Assembly: GCA_017308575.1 (NCBI GenBank)
Contig: JAFKEQ010000003.1
Coordinates: 558,001-622,000 of the forward strand
DNA length: 64,000 nucleotides
Source of the DNA: Afipia sp.
GTDB taxonomy: Bacteria; Pseudomonadota; Alphaproteobacteria; Rhizobiales; Xanthobacteraceae
Reading direction: 5' to 3'
Both the position numbers and the translations under genes were made by a program. Positions within the stretch are counted from its first letter, which is position 1; each line of letters begins with the position of its first letter. Under the pieces are notes generated by a model, which made no database searches, was not told the DNA's origin, and worked only from the letters and a program-made list of their open reading frames with translations. Shown here piece after piece: positions 28,299 through 38,505 of this stretch.

Positions 28299-28574
28299 AT
28301 GGTTCGTTCAGTCTGGAAAGGCCCGTTCGTTGAAGGCTCTCTGCTCAAGAAGGCAGATGCCGCGCGCGCGTCCGGCCGTCACGACGTTATCAAGATCTGG
28401 AGCCGTCGTTCGACGATTCTCCCGCAGTTCGTCGGCCTGACGTTCGGCGTCTACAACGGTCAGAAGCACGTTCCGGTTGCCGTGAACGAGGAAATGGTCG
28501 GTCACAAGTTCGGCGAGTTCTCGCCGACCCGTACCTTCCACGGCCATGCGGGCGACAAGAAAGCCAAGAAGTAA
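28299..28574 (+). CDS. rpsS: 30S ribosomal protein S19
   Basis: 91 residues, starting [20 protein letters not shown] with [23 protein letters not shown] and [15 protein letters not shown]19 forms a complex with S13 in the 30S head and contacts A-site tRNA. It sits in the usual rplB-rpsS-rplV order with short spacers. Confidence 0.97.
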   Translation: MVRSVWKGPFVEGSLLKKADAARASGRHDVIKIWSRRSTILPQFVGLTFGVYNGQKHVPVAVNEEMVGHKFGEFSPTRTFHGHAGDKKAKK

Positions 28575-28592
28575 GGGCTTGAGGACTTAGTC

Positions 28593-28979
28593 ATGAGCAA
28601 ACCAAAGCGCGAACGGGCTCTCCCGGACAATGAGGCGAAGGCGGTTGCCCGCATGCTTCGCGTCTCGCCGCAGAAGCTGAACCTTGTTGCGCAGCTGATC
28701 CGCGGCCGTAAGGCGTCGGCGGCGCTGGCCGACCTGCAGTTCTCGCGCAAGCGGATCGCCGGCGACGTGAAGAAGTGCCTGGAATCAGCTATCGCCAACG
28801 CTGAAAACAACCATGACCTCGATGTCGACGCGCTGGTCGTCGCCGAGGCGCATGTCGGCAACGGCATCGTGATGAAGCGTTTCGCACCGCGCGGCCGTGG
28901 CCGTTCGGGTCGTGTTTACAAGCCGTTCTCGCAGCTGACGATCGTCGTTCGTCAGGTCGAGGCGGAGGCGAGCGCTTAA
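28593..28979 (+). CDS. rplV: 50S ribosomal protein L22
   Basis: 128 residues. [22 protein letters not shown] is the conserved N-terminal helix, and the C-terminal hairpin includes [20 protein letters not shown], which lines the exit tunnel where macrolides bind. It lies 18 bases after rpsS and 17 before rpsC. Confidence 0.97.
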   Translation: MSKPKRERALPDNEAKAVARMLRVSPQKLNLVAQLIRGRKASAALADLQFSRKRIAGDVKKCLESAIANAENNHDLDVDALVVAEAHVGNGIVMKRFAPRGRGRSGRVYKPFSQLTIVVRQVEAEASA

Positions 28980-28996
28980 CGGCGCAGGAGAGAACG

Positions 28997-29698
28997 ATGG
29001 GTCAAAAGATCAATCCAATCGGGCTGCGTCTGGGCATCAACCGGACCTGGGATTCCCGTTGGTTCGCCGGCAAGACCGAGTATGCGAAGCTCCTCCACGA
29101 GGACATCCGCATCCGTGAAATGCTGATGAAGGAACTGAAGCAGGCGGCGGTCGCGCGTATCGTGATCGAACGTCCGCACAAGAAGTGCCGCGTCTCGATC
29201 CACTCCGCCCGTCCGGGCGTGGTGATCGGCAAGAAGGGCGCCGACATCGACAAGCTGCGCAAGCAGGTGGCCGCGATCACCGACTCCGACGTCGTGATCA
29301 ACATCATCGAAATCCGCAAGCCGGAGCTTGATGCGACCCTGGTCGCAGAGTCGATCGCTCAGCAGCTCGAGCGCCGCGTTGCGTTCCGCCGCGCCATGAA
29401 GCGCGCCGTTCAGTCGGCGATGCGTCTGGGCGCGGAAGGCATCCGCATCAACTGCTCGGGCCGTCTGGGCGGCGCGGAAATCGCGCGCATGGAGTGGTAT
29501 CGTGAAGGTCGCGTGCCGCTGCACACGCTGCGCGCTGACGTCGACTACGGCACAGCGACCGCGTTCACCACGTTCGGCACCTGCGGCGTGAAGGTCTGGA
29601 TCTTCAAGGGCGAAATCCTTGAGCACGATCCGATGGCGCAGGACAAGCGTATGGCTGAAGGCGATGGCGGCGGTCGTCCGCGTCGCGATGCGGCCTGA
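28997..29698 (+). CDS. rpsC: 30S ribosomal protein S3
   Basis: 233 residues: [20 protein letters not shown], a KH-type RNA-binding domain with [16 protein letters not shown] (GxxG loop), and the C-terminal domain ending [13 protein letters not shown]3 lines the mRNA entry channel and has helicase-like activity with S4 and S5. Confidence 0.98.
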   Translation: MGQKINPIGLRLGINRTWDSRWFAGKTEYAKLLHEDIRIREMLMKELKQAAVARIVIERPHKKCRVSIHSARPGVVIGKKGADIDKLRKQVAAITDSDVVINIIEIRKPELDATLVAESIAQQLERRVAFRRAMKRAVQSAMRLGAEGIRINCSGRLGGAEIARMEWYREGRVPLHTLRADVDYGTATAFTTFGTCGVKVWIFKGEILEHDPMAQDKRMAEGDGGGRPRRDAA

Positions 29699-29731
29699 TT
29701 GGAAATAGAGAAGGTTTGAGGGCGTAAAGCC

Positions 29732-30145
29732 ATGATGCAACCCAAGAAGACGAAGTTCCGCAAGGCGCACAAGGGCCGTATCCACGGTGTCGCCTCGTCG
29801 GGCGCGACCTTGGCTTTCGGCCAGTTCGGCCTGAAGGCGATGGCGCCTGAGCGCATCACGGCGCGTCAGATCGAAGCCGCTCGCCGCGCGCTGACCCGCC
29901 ACATGAAGCGCGCCGGCCGTGTCTGGATCCGCGTGTTCCCGGACGTGCCGGTGTCGAAGAAGCCTGCCGAAGTACGAATGGGCTCGGGCAAGGGCGCTCC
30001 GGAATTGTGGGTGGCGCGCGTGAAGCCGGGCCGCATCATGTTCGAGATCGACGGTGTGACCCATCAGACGGCGAAGGAAGCCCTGACGCTCGCCGCCGCC
30101 AAGCTTCCGATCAAGACGCGCTTCGTCGCGCGCATTGCGGAGTAA
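29732..30145 (+). CDS. rplP: 50S ribosomal protein L16
   Basis: 137 residues starting [19 protein letters not shown]; the double Met is common in the family, so the first ATG is kept. [26 protein letters not shown] and [18 protein letters not shown] are conserved. L16 orders the A-site region of 23S rRNA. Confidence 0.97.
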   Translation: MMQPKKTKFRKAHKGRIHGVASSGATLAFGQFGLKAMAPERITARQIEAARRALTRHMKRAGRVWIRVFPDVPVSKKPAEVRMGSGKGAPELWVARVKPGRIMFEIDGVTHQTAKEALTLAAAKLPIKTRFVARIAE

Positions 30146-30155
30146 GGAGCTGATC

Positions 30156-30371
30156 ATGGCCGATATGAAAGCCGAAGATATCCGCGCAATGAGCGCCGAT
30201 CAGATGGAGGACGCGGTCCTCAATCTGAAGAAGGAGCGCTTCAACCTGCGTTTCCAGCGCGCCACCGGGCAGCTCGAGAACACCTCGCGCCTGCGTGAGG
30301 CCCGCCGCGACATCGCACGGATCAAGACCATCGCCGCGCAGAAGCGCGCCGGCGACTCGAAGAAGAAGTAA
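30156..30371 (+). CDS. rpmC: 50S ribosomal protein L29
   Basis: 71 residues from the ATG at 30156 ([19 protein letters not shown]), preceded by AAGGAG overlapping the rplP stop region. The [20 protein letters not shown] helix and the RREIARI-like RRDIARIKT are typical. L29 sits next to L23 at the tunnel exit. A longer frame starting at 30135 lies inside rplP and is not needed. Confidence 0.96.
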   Translation: MADMKAEDIRAMSADQMEDAVLNLKKERFNLRFQRATGQLENTSRLREARRDIARIKTIAAQKRAGDSKKK

Positions 30372-30381
30372 GGGGCGAAAG

Positions 30382-30627
30382 ATGCCGAAGCGTACTCTCC
30401 AGGGCGTCGTCGTCAGCGACAAGCAGGACAAGACCGTTGTCGTGCGTGTCGACCGCCGCTTCACCCACCCGATCTACAAGAAGACCATTCGCCGGTCCAA
30501 GAACTACCACGCGCATGACGAGAACAACCAGTTCAAGGCAGGCGACACGGTTTGGATCGAAGAAAGCAAACCACTCTCGAAATTGAAGCGCTGGACCGTG
30601 GTCCAGAGCGACAAGAAAACAGCTTAA
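30382..30627 (+). CDS. rpsQ: 30S ribosomal protein S17
   Basis: 81 residues from the ATG at 30382 ([20 protein letters not shown]), with AGGGGCGAA just before. [27 protein letters not shown] is the conserved OB-fold RNA-binding stretch. A longer open frame upstream covers rpmC and is not coding. Confidence 0.97.
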   Translation: MPKRTLQGVVVSDKQDKTVVVRVDRRFTHPIYKKTIRRSKNYHAHDENNQFKAGDTVWIEESKPLSKLKRWTVVQSDKKTA

Positions 30628-30666
30628 GCGCAACTTCGCGCATCAGAAAGAGGACGAGGTGCATCA

Positions 30667-31035
30667 ATGATTCAGATGCAGACCAACCTCGACGTGGCCG
30701 ATAATTCCGGCGCGCGCCGTGTCATGTGCATCAAGGTTCTTGGAGGCTCCAAGCGCCGCTATGCAACGGTGGGCGACATCATCGTCGTCTCGATCAAGGA
30801 AGCCATTCCGCGTGGAAAGGTGAAGAAGGGCGACGTCATGAAGGCTGTCGTCGTGCGCGTGAGCAAGGATATCCGCCGCGCCGACGGTTCCGTCATCCGT
30901 TTCGACCGCAACGCAGCCGTGCTGATCAACAATCAGTCCGAGCCGATCGGCACCCGTATCTTCGGACCGGTGCCGCGCGAACTGCGTGCCAAGAACCACA
31001 TGAAGATCATCTCGCTTGCGCCGGAGGTGCTGTGA
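30667..31035 (+). CDS. rplN: 50S ribosomal protein L14
   Basis: 122 residues, exactly the family length: [36 protein letters not shown] and [10 protein letters not shown]14 forms an intersubunit bridge and binds the RsfS silencing factor. Its TGA shares one base with the rplX ATG. Confidence 0.98.
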   Translation: MIQMQTNLDVADNSGARRVMCIKVLGGSKRRYATVGDIIVVSIKEAIPRGKVKKGDVMKAVVVRVSKDIRRADGSVIRFDRNAAVLINNQSEPIGTRIFGPVPRELRAKNHMKIISLAPEVL

Positions 31036-31349
31036 TGGCTGCCAAGATCCGCAAGGGTGACAAGGTCATCGTGCTGAATGGCCGCGACAAGGGCCGCACC
31101 GGTGAGGTGTTCGAGGTTCGTCCGTCCGAGAGCAAGGCTCTCGTGCGCGGCGTCAATCTGGTGAAGCGTCACCAGAAGCAGACCCAGACGCAGGAAGGCG
31201 GCATCATCTCGAAGGAAGCGCCGATCCATCTGTCGAACATCGCGCTCGTCGGCAAGGACGGCAAGCCGACCCGCGTCGGCTTCAAGATTCAGAAGGATGG
31301 CACCAAGGTGCGCGTCGAGAAGCGCTCGGGAGCAGAGATCAATGGCTGA
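31035..31349 (+). CDS. rplX: 50S ribosomal protein L24
   Basis: 104 residues from the ATG at 31035. The KOW motif is seen in [21 protein letters not shown]24 starts 50S assembly by binding the 5' part of 23S rRNA. GGAGGTG lies 6-12 bases upstream within rplN. Its last eight bases overlap rplE in another frame. Confidence 0.97.
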   Translation: MAAKIRKGDKVIVLNGRDKGRTGEVFEVRPSESKALVRGVNLVKRHQKQTQTQEGGIISKEAPIHLSNIALVGKDGKPTRVGFKIQKDGTKVRVEKRSGAEING

Positions 31350-31899
31350 GACCGCATACGTTCCGCGTCTTCGCGCGGTTTACGACAAGGACATCCGCGG
31401 CAAGCTGGTCGAGCAGTTCGGTCTCACGAACGCGATGCAGGTGCCTGCGCTCGAGAAGGTCGTGCTCAACATGGGCATCGGCGAAGCCGTGAACGACCGC
31501 AAGAAGGTCGAACTCGCTGCGAACGATCTCGCGCTGATCGCCGGCCAGAAGCCGGTCGTCACGCACTCCCGCAAGGCGATCGCGACCTTCAAGCTGCGTG
31601 AAGGCCAAGCCATCGGCGCCAAGGTGACGCTGCGCAAGTCCAAGATGTACGATTTCATCGATCGTCTCGTGAACATCGCGCTGCCTCGAGTCCGCGACTT
31701 CCGCGGCCTCAACCCGAAGAGCTTCGACGGCATGGGCAACTACTCCCTCGGCCTCAAGGAGCACATCGTGTTCCCGGAAATCGACTACGACAAGTCGGGC
31801 GAGACCTGGGGCATGGACATTACGATCTGCACCACCGCGACTGACGATGAGCAGGCGCGTGCGTTGCTGACCGCATTCAATTTTCCGTTCCGGCAGTGA
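31342..31899 (+). CDS. rplE: 50S ribosomal protein L5
   Basis: 185 residues from the ATG at 31342, starting [55 protein letters not shown] and [10 protein letters not shown] are conserved. L5 binds 5S rRNA and P-site tRNA. The start lies inside the end of rplX (8-base overlap), which suggests translational coupling. Confidence 0.97.
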   Translation: MAETAYVPRLRAVYDKDIRGKLVEQFGLTNAMQVPALEKVVLNMGIGEAVNDRKKVELAANDLALIAGQKPVVTHSRKAIATFKLREGQAIGAKVTLRKSKMYDFIDRLVNIALPRVRDFRGLNPKSFDGMGNYSLGLKEHIVFPEIDYDKSGETWGMDITICTTATDDEQARALLTAFNFPFRQ

Positions 31900-31950
31900 G
31901 CCGCTGAATTAGTCAGCGTCTCAAACGCGGAAAGGTATGGAGACTACTCT

Positions 31951-32256
31951 ATGGCTAAGAAGAGTTCTGTCGAGAAGAACAACCGGCGCCAGCGGATGGT
32001 GAAGAACGCCGCCGCCAAGCGCGCGAAGCTGAAGGCGCTGATCGCCGACAAGACGAAGCCGATGGAAGAGCGCTTCGCGGCGACGATCAAGCTCGCCGAG
32101 ATGCCGCGCAATTCGTCGGCAACGCGCATTCACAATCGTTGCGAAGTTTCGGGACGTCCTCACGCGGTCTATCGCAAGACCAAGATGAGCCGTATCGCGA
32201 TCCGCGACTTCGGTTCCAAGGGCCTGATTCCGGGCCTCGTGAAGTCCAGCTGGTAA
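31951..32256 (+). CDS. rpsN: 30S ribosomal protein S14
   Basis: 101 residues; the zinc-free long form (no CxxC pairs) usual in alphaproteobacteria. [25 protein letters not shown] and [12 protein letters not shown] are the conserved C-terminal segments. It binds the 30S head near the mRNA channel. Confidence 0.97.
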   Translation: MAKKSSVEKNNRRQRMVKNAAAKRAKLKALIADKTKPMEERFAATIKLAEMPRNSSATRIHNRCEVSGRPHAVYRKTKMSRIAIRDFGSKGLIPGLVKSSW

Positions 32257-32268
32257 GGAGAGGTCGTC

Positions 32269-32667
32269 ATGTCCACGCACGATCCGATCAGCGATCTCAT
32301 CACCCGCATCCGCAACGCGCAGATGCGCAACAAGTCCAAGGTTTCGACCCCGGGCTCGAAGATGCGCGCCAACGTTCTCGAAGTGCTCAAGGCCGAGGGT
32401 TACATCCGCGGCTACGCAGCGGTCGAGCATGCCGGCGGCCACAACGAGCTTGAAATCGAACTGAAGTATTTCGACGGCGAGCCGGTCATCAAGGAGATCG
32501 AGCGCGTGTCGAAGCCGGGCCGCCGGGTTTACGCGTCGGTGAAGAACCTGCCGCGCGTCCGCAACGGTCTTGGCATTTCGGTGCTGTCGACTCCGAAGGG
32601 AATTATGGCTGACCACGATGCGCGCGACGCGAACGTGGGCGGCGAAGTTCTCTTCACGGTATTCTGA
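32269..32667 (+). CDS. rpsH: 30S ribosomal protein S8
   Basis: 132 residues, with [21 protein letters not shown] at the start and the conserved C-terminal [13 protein letters not shown] turn. S8 is a primary 16S rRNA binder; in E. coli it represses the spc operon at rplE. Whether that control exists here is not visible. Confidence 0.97.
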   Translation: MSTHDPISDLITRIRNAQMRNKSKVSTPGSKMRANVLEVLKAEGYIRGYAAVEHAGGHNELEIELKYFDGEPVIKEIERVSKPGRRVYASVKNLPRVRNGLGISVLSTPKGIMADHDARDANVGGEVLFTVF

Positions 32668-32680
32668 GGAAGGACGAACA

Positions 32681-33214
32681 ATGTCACGCGTAGGCAAAAG
32701 GCCAGTCGCGATCGCCTCGGGCGTTACCGCGAATGTCGAAGGCCAGACCGTCAAGGTGAAGGGCCCGAAGGGCGCCATGCAGTTCACCGTGCACGACGAC
32801 GTCTCCGTCGAGCTGAAGGACAACGTGATCCGCGTTGCGCCTCGCTTCGAGACCAAGCGTGCCCGCTCGCTGTACGGCACCGCGCGCGCCCAGATCGCCA
32901 ACTTGGTCGAAGGCGTCACCAAGGGCTTCGAGAAGAAGCTGGAAATCACCGGCGTCGGTTACCGCGCCGCGCTGCAGGGCAAGAACCTTCAGCTCGCGCT
33001 CGGCTACAGCCATGACGTGATCTATCCGATCCCGGAAGGCATCACGATCACGGTGCCGAAACCAACGGAAATCACCGTTGCCGGCAACGACAGCCAGCGC
33101 GTCGGTCAGGTCGCCGCCGAAATCCGCAGCTATCGTCCGCCGGAGCCTTACAAGGGCAAGGGCGTGAAGTACGCCAACGAATTCATCTTCCGCAAGGAAG
33201 GCAAGAAGAAGTAA
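32681..33214 (+). CDS. rplF: 50S ribosomal protein L6
   Basis: 177 residues from the ATG at 32681 ([20 protein letters not shown]), with GAGGAAGGA upstream. Two repeats of the L6 fold follow; the C-terminal one has [20 protein letters not shown] and [15 protein letters not shown]. It lies near the elongation-factor binding site. Confidence 0.98.
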   Translation: MSRVGKRPVAIASGVTANVEGQTVKVKGPKGAMQFTVHDDVSVELKDNVIRVAPRFETKRARSLYGTARAQIANLVEGVTKGFEKKLEITGVGYRAALQGKNLQLALGYSHDVIYPIPEGITITVPKPTEITVAGNDSQRVGQVAAEIRSYRPPEPYKGKGVKYANEFIFRKEGKKK

Positions 33215-33225
33215 CGGAGCCGGTC

Positions 33226-33588
33226 ATGTCGAAACTCAAGGTCACGAACGCCCGGCGCAAGCAGCGCGTGCGTCTCGCGCTGCGCCGGACCGCAAACGGG
33301 CGTCCGCGCCTCTCGGTGTTCCGTTCGTCGAAGCACATCTACGCTCAGGTCATCGACGACCTGAAGGGCGAAACCCTCGCTTCCGCCTCGTCGCTGGAAA
33401 AGACGATGCGCGACACCGGCAAGACCGGTGCGAACATCGACGCGGCGAAGGCCGTCGGCAAGCTGCTGGCGGAGCGCGCTGTGAAGAACGGCGTCAAGGA
33501 AGTGATTTTCGACCGTGGCGGCTATCTCTACCACGGCCGCGTCAAGGCGCTGGCGGATGCCGCGCGCGAGAGCGGGCTGAGCTTCTAA
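33226..33588 (+). CDS. rplR: 50S ribosomal protein L18
   Basis: 120 residues: [21 protein letters not shown] at the N-terminus, then [13 protein letters not shown] and [20 protein letters not shown]18 binds 5S rRNA together with L5. Confidence 0.97.
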   Translation: MSKLKVTNARRKQRVRLALRRTANGRPRLSVFRSSKHIYAQVIDDLKGETLASASSLEKTMRDTGKTGANIDAAKAVGKLLAERAVKNGVKEVIFDRGGYLYHGRVKALADAARESGLSF

Positions 33589-33639
33589 TTTTAGATTCAA
33601 GGGATAGAGGCTGCGGCCTCTCAAGGATTGGACAGAACA

Positions 33640-34218
33640 ATGGCAGCTGAACGCGAACGCGGTAACCGCGAACGGGGCGGTCGGGATCGGGAAGAGCGCG
33701 ACAGCGAGTTCGTGGACAAGCTCGTCCACATCAATCGCGTCGCCAAGGTGGTGAAGGGCGGCAAGCGCTTCGGCTTCGCTGCGCTCGTCGTCATCGGCGA
33801 CCAGAAGGGCCGGGTCGGTTTCGGCCATGGCAAGGCGCGCGAAGTTCCGGAAGCGATCCGCAAGGCGACCGAGTCGGCGAAGCGCAACCTGACCCGCGTT
33901 GCTCTGCGCGACGGCCGTACGCTGCATCACGACATCGCCGGCCGTCATGGCGCCGGCCGCGTCTACCTGCGCGCTGCACCGGCCGGTACCGGCATCATCG
34001 CGGGCGGCCCGATGCGCGCCGTGTTCGAGACGCTCGGCATCCAGGACGTGGTGGCGAAGTCGATCGGCTCGTCGAACCCCTACAACATGGTTCGCGCGAC
34101 CTTCGACGCGCTGAAGCATCAGGATTCGCCGCGTTCGGTTGCAAACCGCCGCAACATCAAGGTGTCCACGCTGCAGGCGCGCCGTATCGGCGGCGATGCG
34201 GAAGCGGTCGCGGAATAA
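33640..34218 (+). CDS. rpsE: 30S ribosomal protein S5
   Basis: 192 residues from the ATG at 33640; a TTG 12 bases upstream is the alternative. After a basic/acidic N-terminal stretch, [26 protein letters not shown] begins the double-stranded RNA-binding fold; [17 protein letters not shown] and [16 protein letters not shown] [13 protein letters not shown] follow. S5 shapes decoding accuracy and the mRNA entry site. Confidence 0.97.
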   Translation: MAAERERGNRERGGRDREERDSEFVDKLVHINRVAKVVKGGKRFGFAALVVIGDQKGRVGFGHGKAREVPEAIRKATESAKRNLTRVALRDGRTLHHDIAGRHGAGRVYLRAAPAGTGIIAGGPMRAVFETLGIQDVVAKSIGSSNPYNMVRATFDALKHQDSPRSVANRRNIKVSTLQARRIGGDAEAVAE

Positions 34219-34245
34219 TTCACGCGCCTTTTTGGAGTTAGAACA

Positions 34246-34443
34246 ATGGCCAAGGCCACGACAAAGACCATCAAGGTCGAGCAGACCGGCAGCGCGATCC
34301 GCCGCCACAGCTCGCAGCGCGAGACTCTGATCGGTCTGCGCCTCAACAAGATCGGCCGTGTTTCCGAGCTGCAGGATTCGCCTGCGGTTCGCGGCATGAT
34401 CGCCAAGGTTCAGCACCTCGTCCGCATCGTCGACGAGAAGTAA
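34246..34443 (+). CDS. rpmD: 50S ribosomal protein L30
   Basis: 65 residues with [25 protein letters not shown] and [25 protein letters not shown], the short bacterial L30. It lies between rpsE and rplO as in other bacteria. Confidence 0.97.
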   Translation: MAKATTKTIKVEQTGSAIRRHSSQRETLIGLRLNKIGRVSELQDSPAVRGMIAKVQHLVRIVDEK

Positions 34444-34454
34444 GGAAACAAGCG

Positions 34455-34973
34455 ATGAAGCTCAATGAAATCGCCGACAACGCCGGCTCGCGCAAGAAGC
34501 GCATTCGGGTCGGCCGCGGCATTGGCTCCGGCAAGGGCAAGCAGAGCGGCCGCGGTGGCAAGGGCCAGACCGCGCGTTCGGGCGTGCGCATCAAGGGTTT
34601 CGAAGGCGGCCAGATGCCATTGCATCGCCGTCTGCCGAAGCGCGGCTTCAACAACATCTTCCGCCTCGACCTGACGGAAGTGAACCTTGACCGCCTTCAG
34701 GAAGCCATCGATGCCAAGAAGCTCGACGCCAAGGCGACCGTCAACGCCGAAGCGCTGGTGAAGTCGGGACTGCTGCGCCGTTCGAAGGACGGCGTGCGTC
34801 TGCTCGGCCGCGGCGAACTCAAGGCCAAGATCAACGTCGAAGTCCATGGCGCGACCAAGTCGGCGATCGAGGCGGTCGAGAAGGCCGGCGGTACGGTGAA
34901 GATCCTGGCGCCCGCCAAGGATGCTGCCGCACAGAAGGCGGCTGCCAAGAAGCCGAACAGGAAGGCCTCGTAA
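34455..34973 (+). CDS. rplO: 50S ribosomal protein L15
   Basis: 172 residues, starting [20 protein letters not shown] with the glycine/lysine-rich [17 protein letters not shown] tail that enters the subunit core. The C-terminus carries extra Ala/Lys residues ([17 protein letters not shown]). It is followed by an unusual REP-like palindrome before secY. Confidence 0.97.
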   Translation: MKLNEIADNAGSRKKRIRVGRGIGSGKGKQSGRGGKGQTARSGVRIKGFEGGQMPLHRRLPKRGFNNIFRLDLTEVNLDRLQEAIDAKKLDAKATVNAEALVKSGLLRRSKDGVRLLGRGELKAKINVEVHGATKSAIEAVEKAGGTVKILAPAKDAAAQKAAAKKPNRKAS

Positions 34974-34978
34974 AATTC

Positions 34979-35071
34979 CGTCACGCCCGGCCTTGCGCCG
35001 GGCACCTACGCCTTTACTTCTTTGAAGTCTCAAAGATAGGCGGGGAGGCCGGGAGCAAGCCCGGCCTGACG
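34979..35071. repeat. REP-like palindrome between rplO and secY
   Basis: A left arm beginning CGTCACGCCCGGCCTTGC at 34979 is largely complementary to a right arm ending GCAAGCCCGGCCTGACG at 35071. The arms span about 33 bases each and the loop holds a smaller partial palindrome (ACTTCTTTGAAGT). The CCGGGCTTG...CAAGCCCGG core recurs at 53884-53970 and 57609-57633. Transcribed, it would form a long hairpin only 24 bases before the secY start. Confidence 0.7.
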
Positions 35072-35094
35072 CGTTGAAGGAACCGGGATCGAAA

Positions 35095-36426
35095 ATGGCC
35101 TCTGCAGCGGAACAACTTGCGGCAAACCTCAACTTCTCGGCATTTGCAAAAGCTGACGAGCTCAAGAAGCGCATCTGGTTCACACTGGGTGCGCTGCTTG
35201 TTTATCGGCTTGGCACCTACATTCCGTTGCCCGGCATCGATCCCAACATCTGGGATCAGGTGTTCAAGTCGCAGGCCGGCGGCATCCTCGGCATGTTCAA
35301 CATGTTCGCCGGCGGCGGCATCCACCGCATGGCGATCTTCGCGCTGAACATCATGCCGTACATCTCGGCATCGATTATCCTTCAGCTTCTGACCTCGGTG
35401 TCGCCGCAACTCGAAGCTCTCAAGAAGGAGGGCGAATCGGGCCGCAAGATCATCAATCAGTACACGCGGTATCTGACCGTGGTGCTGGCGGTGTTTCAGG
35501 CTTACGGCATTTCCGTCGGCCTTGAAGGCGCGGGCAACGTCGTCTCCGATCCCGGCATGTTCTTCCGAATCTCCACGGTCATCACGCTGACCGGCGGCAC
35601 CATGTTCCTGATGTGGCTCGGCGAGCAGATCACCTCGCGCGGCATCGGCAACGGCATCTCGCTCATCATCATGTCGGGCATTGTCGCGGAATTGCCGTCG
35701 GCCATCGCGGGCACGCTCGAACTCGGCCGCCAGGGCGCGCTGTCGACCTTCCTGATTCTGGCGATCATCATCATGGCCGTCGCGGTCATCATGCTGATCG
35801 TGTTCGTCGAGCGCGCGCAGCGCCGCCTGCTGATCCAGTATCCGAAGCGTCAGGTCGGCAACAAGATGTTCGAGGGCCAGTCCTCGCATCTGCCGCTGAA
35901 GCTCAACACCTCGGGCGTGATTCCGCCGATCTTCGCCTCGTCGCTGCTGCTGCTGCCGACGACCATCGCGCAATTCAACGCGGGCAAGGGACCGGAATGG
36001 TTTCAGTGGCTGACAACCCAGCTTGCGCACGGCCGTCCGCTGTTTCTTGCGCTGTATCTCGGGCTGATCGTGTTCTTCGCGTTCTTCTATACGGCGATCG
36101 TGTTCAACCCGACCGAGACCGCGGACAATCTCAAGAAGCATGGCGGCTTCATTCCCGGCATTCGTCCGGGTGAGCGCACCGCCGAATACATCGACTATGT
36201 GCTCTCGCGCATCACGGTGCTGGGTGCGATCTATCTCGCGGTTGTCTGTCTCATTCCCGAGATTCTGATTTCATACGCGTCTGTGCCGTTTTATCTTGGC
36301 GGCACGTCGCTGCTGATCGTCGTCAGTGTGACGATGGATACGGTCGCCCAGGTGCAGGGCTATCTGCTCGCGCATCAGTACGAAGGGCTGATCAGGAAGT
36401 CGAAATTGAGGGGCCGCCGTAAATGA
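35095..36426 (+). CDS. secY: Protein translocase subunit SecY
   Basis: 443 residues from the ATG at 35095 ([20 protein letters not shown]); a TTG at 35074 is less likely. Ten membrane segments are seen, starting with [23 protein letters not shown] (plug and TM1-2 region). [21 protein letters not shown] and [20 protein letters not shown] are the conserved C-terminal part, whose cytoplasmic loops bind SecA and ribosomes. It forms the SecYEG channel. The stop overlaps the adk ATG by four bases. Confidence 0.97.
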   Translation: MASAAEQLAANLNFSAFAKADELKKRIWFTLGALLVYRLGTYIPLPGIDPNIWDQVFKSQAGGILGMFNMFAGGGIHRMAIFALNIMPYISASIILQLLTSVSPQLEALKKEGESGRKIINQYTRYLTVVLAVFQAYGISVGLEGAGNVVSDPGMFFRISTVITLTGGTMFLMWLGEQITSRGIGNGISLIIMSGIVAELPSAIAGTLELGRQGALSTFLILAIIIMAVAVIMLIVFVERAQRRLLIQYPKRQVGNKMFEGQSSHLPLKLNTSGVIPPIFASSLLLLPTTIAQFNAGKGPEWFQWLTTQLAHGRPLFLALYLGLIVFFAFFYTAIVFNPTETADNLKKHGGFIPGIRPGERTAEYIDYVLSRITVLGAIYLAVVCLIPEILISYASVPFYLGGTSLLIVVSVTMDTVAQVQGYLLAHQYEGLIRKSKLRGRRK

Positions 36427-37373
36427 GGTTGATTCTTCTCGGGCCGCCGGGGGCGGGCAAGGGAACGCAGGCGCAGCGACTGGTTCAAAAGCACGGCATC
36501 GTTCAGCTCTCCACGGGCGATATGCTGCGTGCCGCCGTCGCAGCCGAAACGCCGATCGGCCTCAAGGCGAAGGACATCATGGCCAGCGGCGCGCTGGTGC
36601 CTGATGAGGTGGTGGTGGGAATCATCGCCGACCGCATCGAAGAGCCCGACGCGACAAACGGTTTCATTCTCGATGGCTTCCCGCGCACCGTGCCGCAAGC
36701 CGAGGCGCTGGACGATCTCCTGAAGCAGAAGCGCCTCAAGCTGGACGCGGTGATTGAGCTGCGGGTCAACGAGAGCGCGCTGCTCGAGCGCGTCGAAACG
36801 CGGGTCGCGCAGATGCGCGAGCGCGGCGAGGCGGTTCGCGCCGACGATACGCCGGAGGTGCTGTCGAATCGTCTGGCCAGCTATCGCGCCCAGACCGAGC
36901 CGCTGGTTCACTACTACTCGGACAAGCGCAAGCTGATCACCATCGATGGCATGATGTCCATCGAGGAGGTGACCGAGGCGATCAACAAGGTGCTGGCGGC
37001 GCTTGCCGAGGCCGATTCGGCCAAGGAAGCTAAAAAGGACGCCAAGGCGTCAGCCAAGCGGGCTTCGGTTAGGAAAACCTCCGCGAAGGCCAAGAAGGCC
37101 CCGGCCAAGGCAGCGAAGGCGGCCAAGAAAACCGCCAGGAAAGCAGCCAAGGCAACCGCGAAGAAAGTCGCCAAGAAGGCCAAAAAGGCTGCGAAATCGG
37201 CCAAAAAGACCGTTAAAGCGGTCGCAAAAGGCCGAAAAAAGCTCGCTGCGAAGGCCAAAAGCCGGGCGGCGGCCCCCAAAAAGGGCAAGTCTGTCAGCAA
37301 GGGCCGGAAAGTGGCCAAAAAGGCCGCGAAAAAGCGGGTCAAAGCCGCCAAGCGGTTGACGAAACGCAGGTAA
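36423..37373 (+). CDS. adk: Adenylate kinase with a histone-H1-like Lys/Ala-rich C-terminal tail
   Basis: 316 residues. Residues 1 to about 198 are a complete short-LID adenylate kinase: P-loop GPPGAGKG (7-14), STGDMLR (30-36), DGFPRT (84-89) and a short LID around [15 protein letters not shown]. It converts ATP + AMP to 2 ADP. Residues 199-316 are a low-complexity tail of Lys and Ala with AKKA/AAKK units ([20 protein letters not shown] and so on), ending RLTKRR. The usual short form stops near 190-200 residues. The frame is continuous and there is one stop, so this is a real extension. The tail resembles H1-like bacterial proteins and could bind nucleic acid or the ribosome. Its ATG overlaps the secY stop. 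Confidence 0.92.
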   Translation: MRLILLGPPGAGKGTQAQRLVQKHGIVQLSTGDMLRAAVAAETPIGLKAKDIMASGALVPDEVVVGIIADRIEEPDATNGFILDGFPRTVPQAEALDDLLKQKRLKLDAVIELRVNESALLERVETRVAQMRERGEAVRADDTPEVLSNRLASYRAQTEPLVHYYSDKRKLITIDGMMSIEEVTEAINKVLAALAEADSAKEAKKDAKASAKRASVRKTSAKAKKAPAKAAKAAKKTARKAAKATAKKVAKKAKKAAKSAKKTVKAVAKGRKKLAAKAKSRAAAPKKGKSVSKGRKVAKKAAKKRVKAAKRLTKRR

Positions 37374-37533
37374 ATACATTAATAAGCCCGCATCCAGTCG
37401 GATTGTTCAAACGATGCCGGGCCCCGAAAGAAACATGGGGAGGGCGTCGTGTTTGCGTTTGTGAACACTCGCCCGACGCCAGAGACCTAACAAGACAAGC
37501 TATCCAAGAGGGATGGCGACAGGAGCGAAGACC

Positions 37534-37902
37534 GTGGCCCGTATTGCAGGCGTCAACATCCCGACCAACAAGCGCGTTCTGATCGCGCTTCAGTACATTC
37601 ATGGTATCGGCCAGAAGAATGCCGCCACCATTGTCGAGCAGCTCAAGATTCCGGCCGAGCGCCGCGTCTCGCAGCTCACCGACGCGGAAGTGCTGCAGAT
37701 CCGCGAAATGATCGACCGCGACTATCTCGTCGAGGGCGACCTGCGCCGCGAAGTCGGCATGAACATCAAGCGCCTGATGGACCTCGGCTGCTATCGCGGC
37801 CTGCGTCACCGTCGTGGCCTTCCGGTGCGCGGTCAGCGGACCCACACCAATGCGCGCACCCGCAAGGGTCCGGCAAAGGCCATCGCCGGCAAGAAGAAGT
37901 AA
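37534..37902 (+). CDS. rpsM: 30S ribosomal protein S13
   Basis: 122 residues from a GTG at 37534 ([20 protein letters not shown]), with AGGAG (37521-37525) eight bases upstream. An ATG at 37513 would add seven residues that the family lacks, so the GTG is preferred. [30 protein letters not shown] is the conserved C-terminus contacting P-site tRNA. It opens the alpha operon. rpmJ and infA are not found between adk and rpsM. Confidence 0.95.
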   Translation: MARIAGVNIPTNKRVLIALQYIHGIGQKNAATIVEQLKIPAERRVSQLTDAEVLQIREMIDRDYLVEGDLRREVGMNIKRLMDLGCYRGLRHRRGLPVRGQRTHTNARTRKGPAKAIAGKKK

Positions 37903-38011
37903 TTCGTTTTTTCCACCCGACCGATCCGGCTCGCTCCGAGTTTTCTTGGGCCGGATGATCACCTTATTCCCCAGCGTCTGGCATGACGGACGCGCTCGAA
38001 GGAAATGACTA

Positions 38012-38401
38012 ATGGCTAAAGAAGCTACCCGCGTCCGCCGTCGTGAACGCAAGAACATCGCCTCTGGCATCGCGCACGTGAACTCGTCGTTCAACAACAC
38101 GACCATCACCATCACCGACGCGCAGGGCAACACCATTGCCTGGTCCTCGGCTGGTACGATGGGCTTCAAGGGCTCGCGCAAGTCGACCCCTTATGCAGCA
38201 CAGGTTGCCGCTGAAGACGTGTCGAAGAAGGCGCAGGAACACGGCATGCGCACGCTCGAAGTCGAAGTTGCCGGTCCCGGCTCGGGCCGTGAGTCGGCGC
38301 TCCGTGCGCTGCAGGCCGCGGGCTTCACTGTCACCTCGATCCGTGACGTGACCACGATCCCGCACAACGGCTGCCGTCCGCGCAAGCGCCGCCGCGTCTG
38401 A
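38012..38401 (+). CDS. rpsK: 30S ribosomal protein S11
   Basis: 129 residues: [44 protein letters not shown] stretch and the C-terminal [21 protein letters not shown]11 forms part of the platform near the E site. It lies between rpsM and rpoA; rpsD, found here in enterobacteria, is absent, as is usual in this group. Confidence 0.98.
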   Translation: MAKEATRVRRRERKNIASGIAHVNSSFNNTTITITDAQGNTIAWSSAGTMGFKGSRKSTPYAAQVAAEDVSKKAQEHGMRTLEVEVAGPGSGRESALRALQAAGFTVTSIRDVTTIPHNGCRPRKRRRV

Positions 38402-38505
38402 TTGTTTGACTGCCGCGGGCATTTTGCCCGCGTCGTTTTTTACGATGCGATGACGCGGCGCTGGTCCGCGCCGCCCGAAACTCCAACGCCAAGTCTACGA
38501 GTGGC

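Noticed and set aside
37374..37533. Possible rpmJ or infA between adk and rpsM
   Set aside because: The 160-base gap has no frame encoding either protein; these genes are probably elsewhere.
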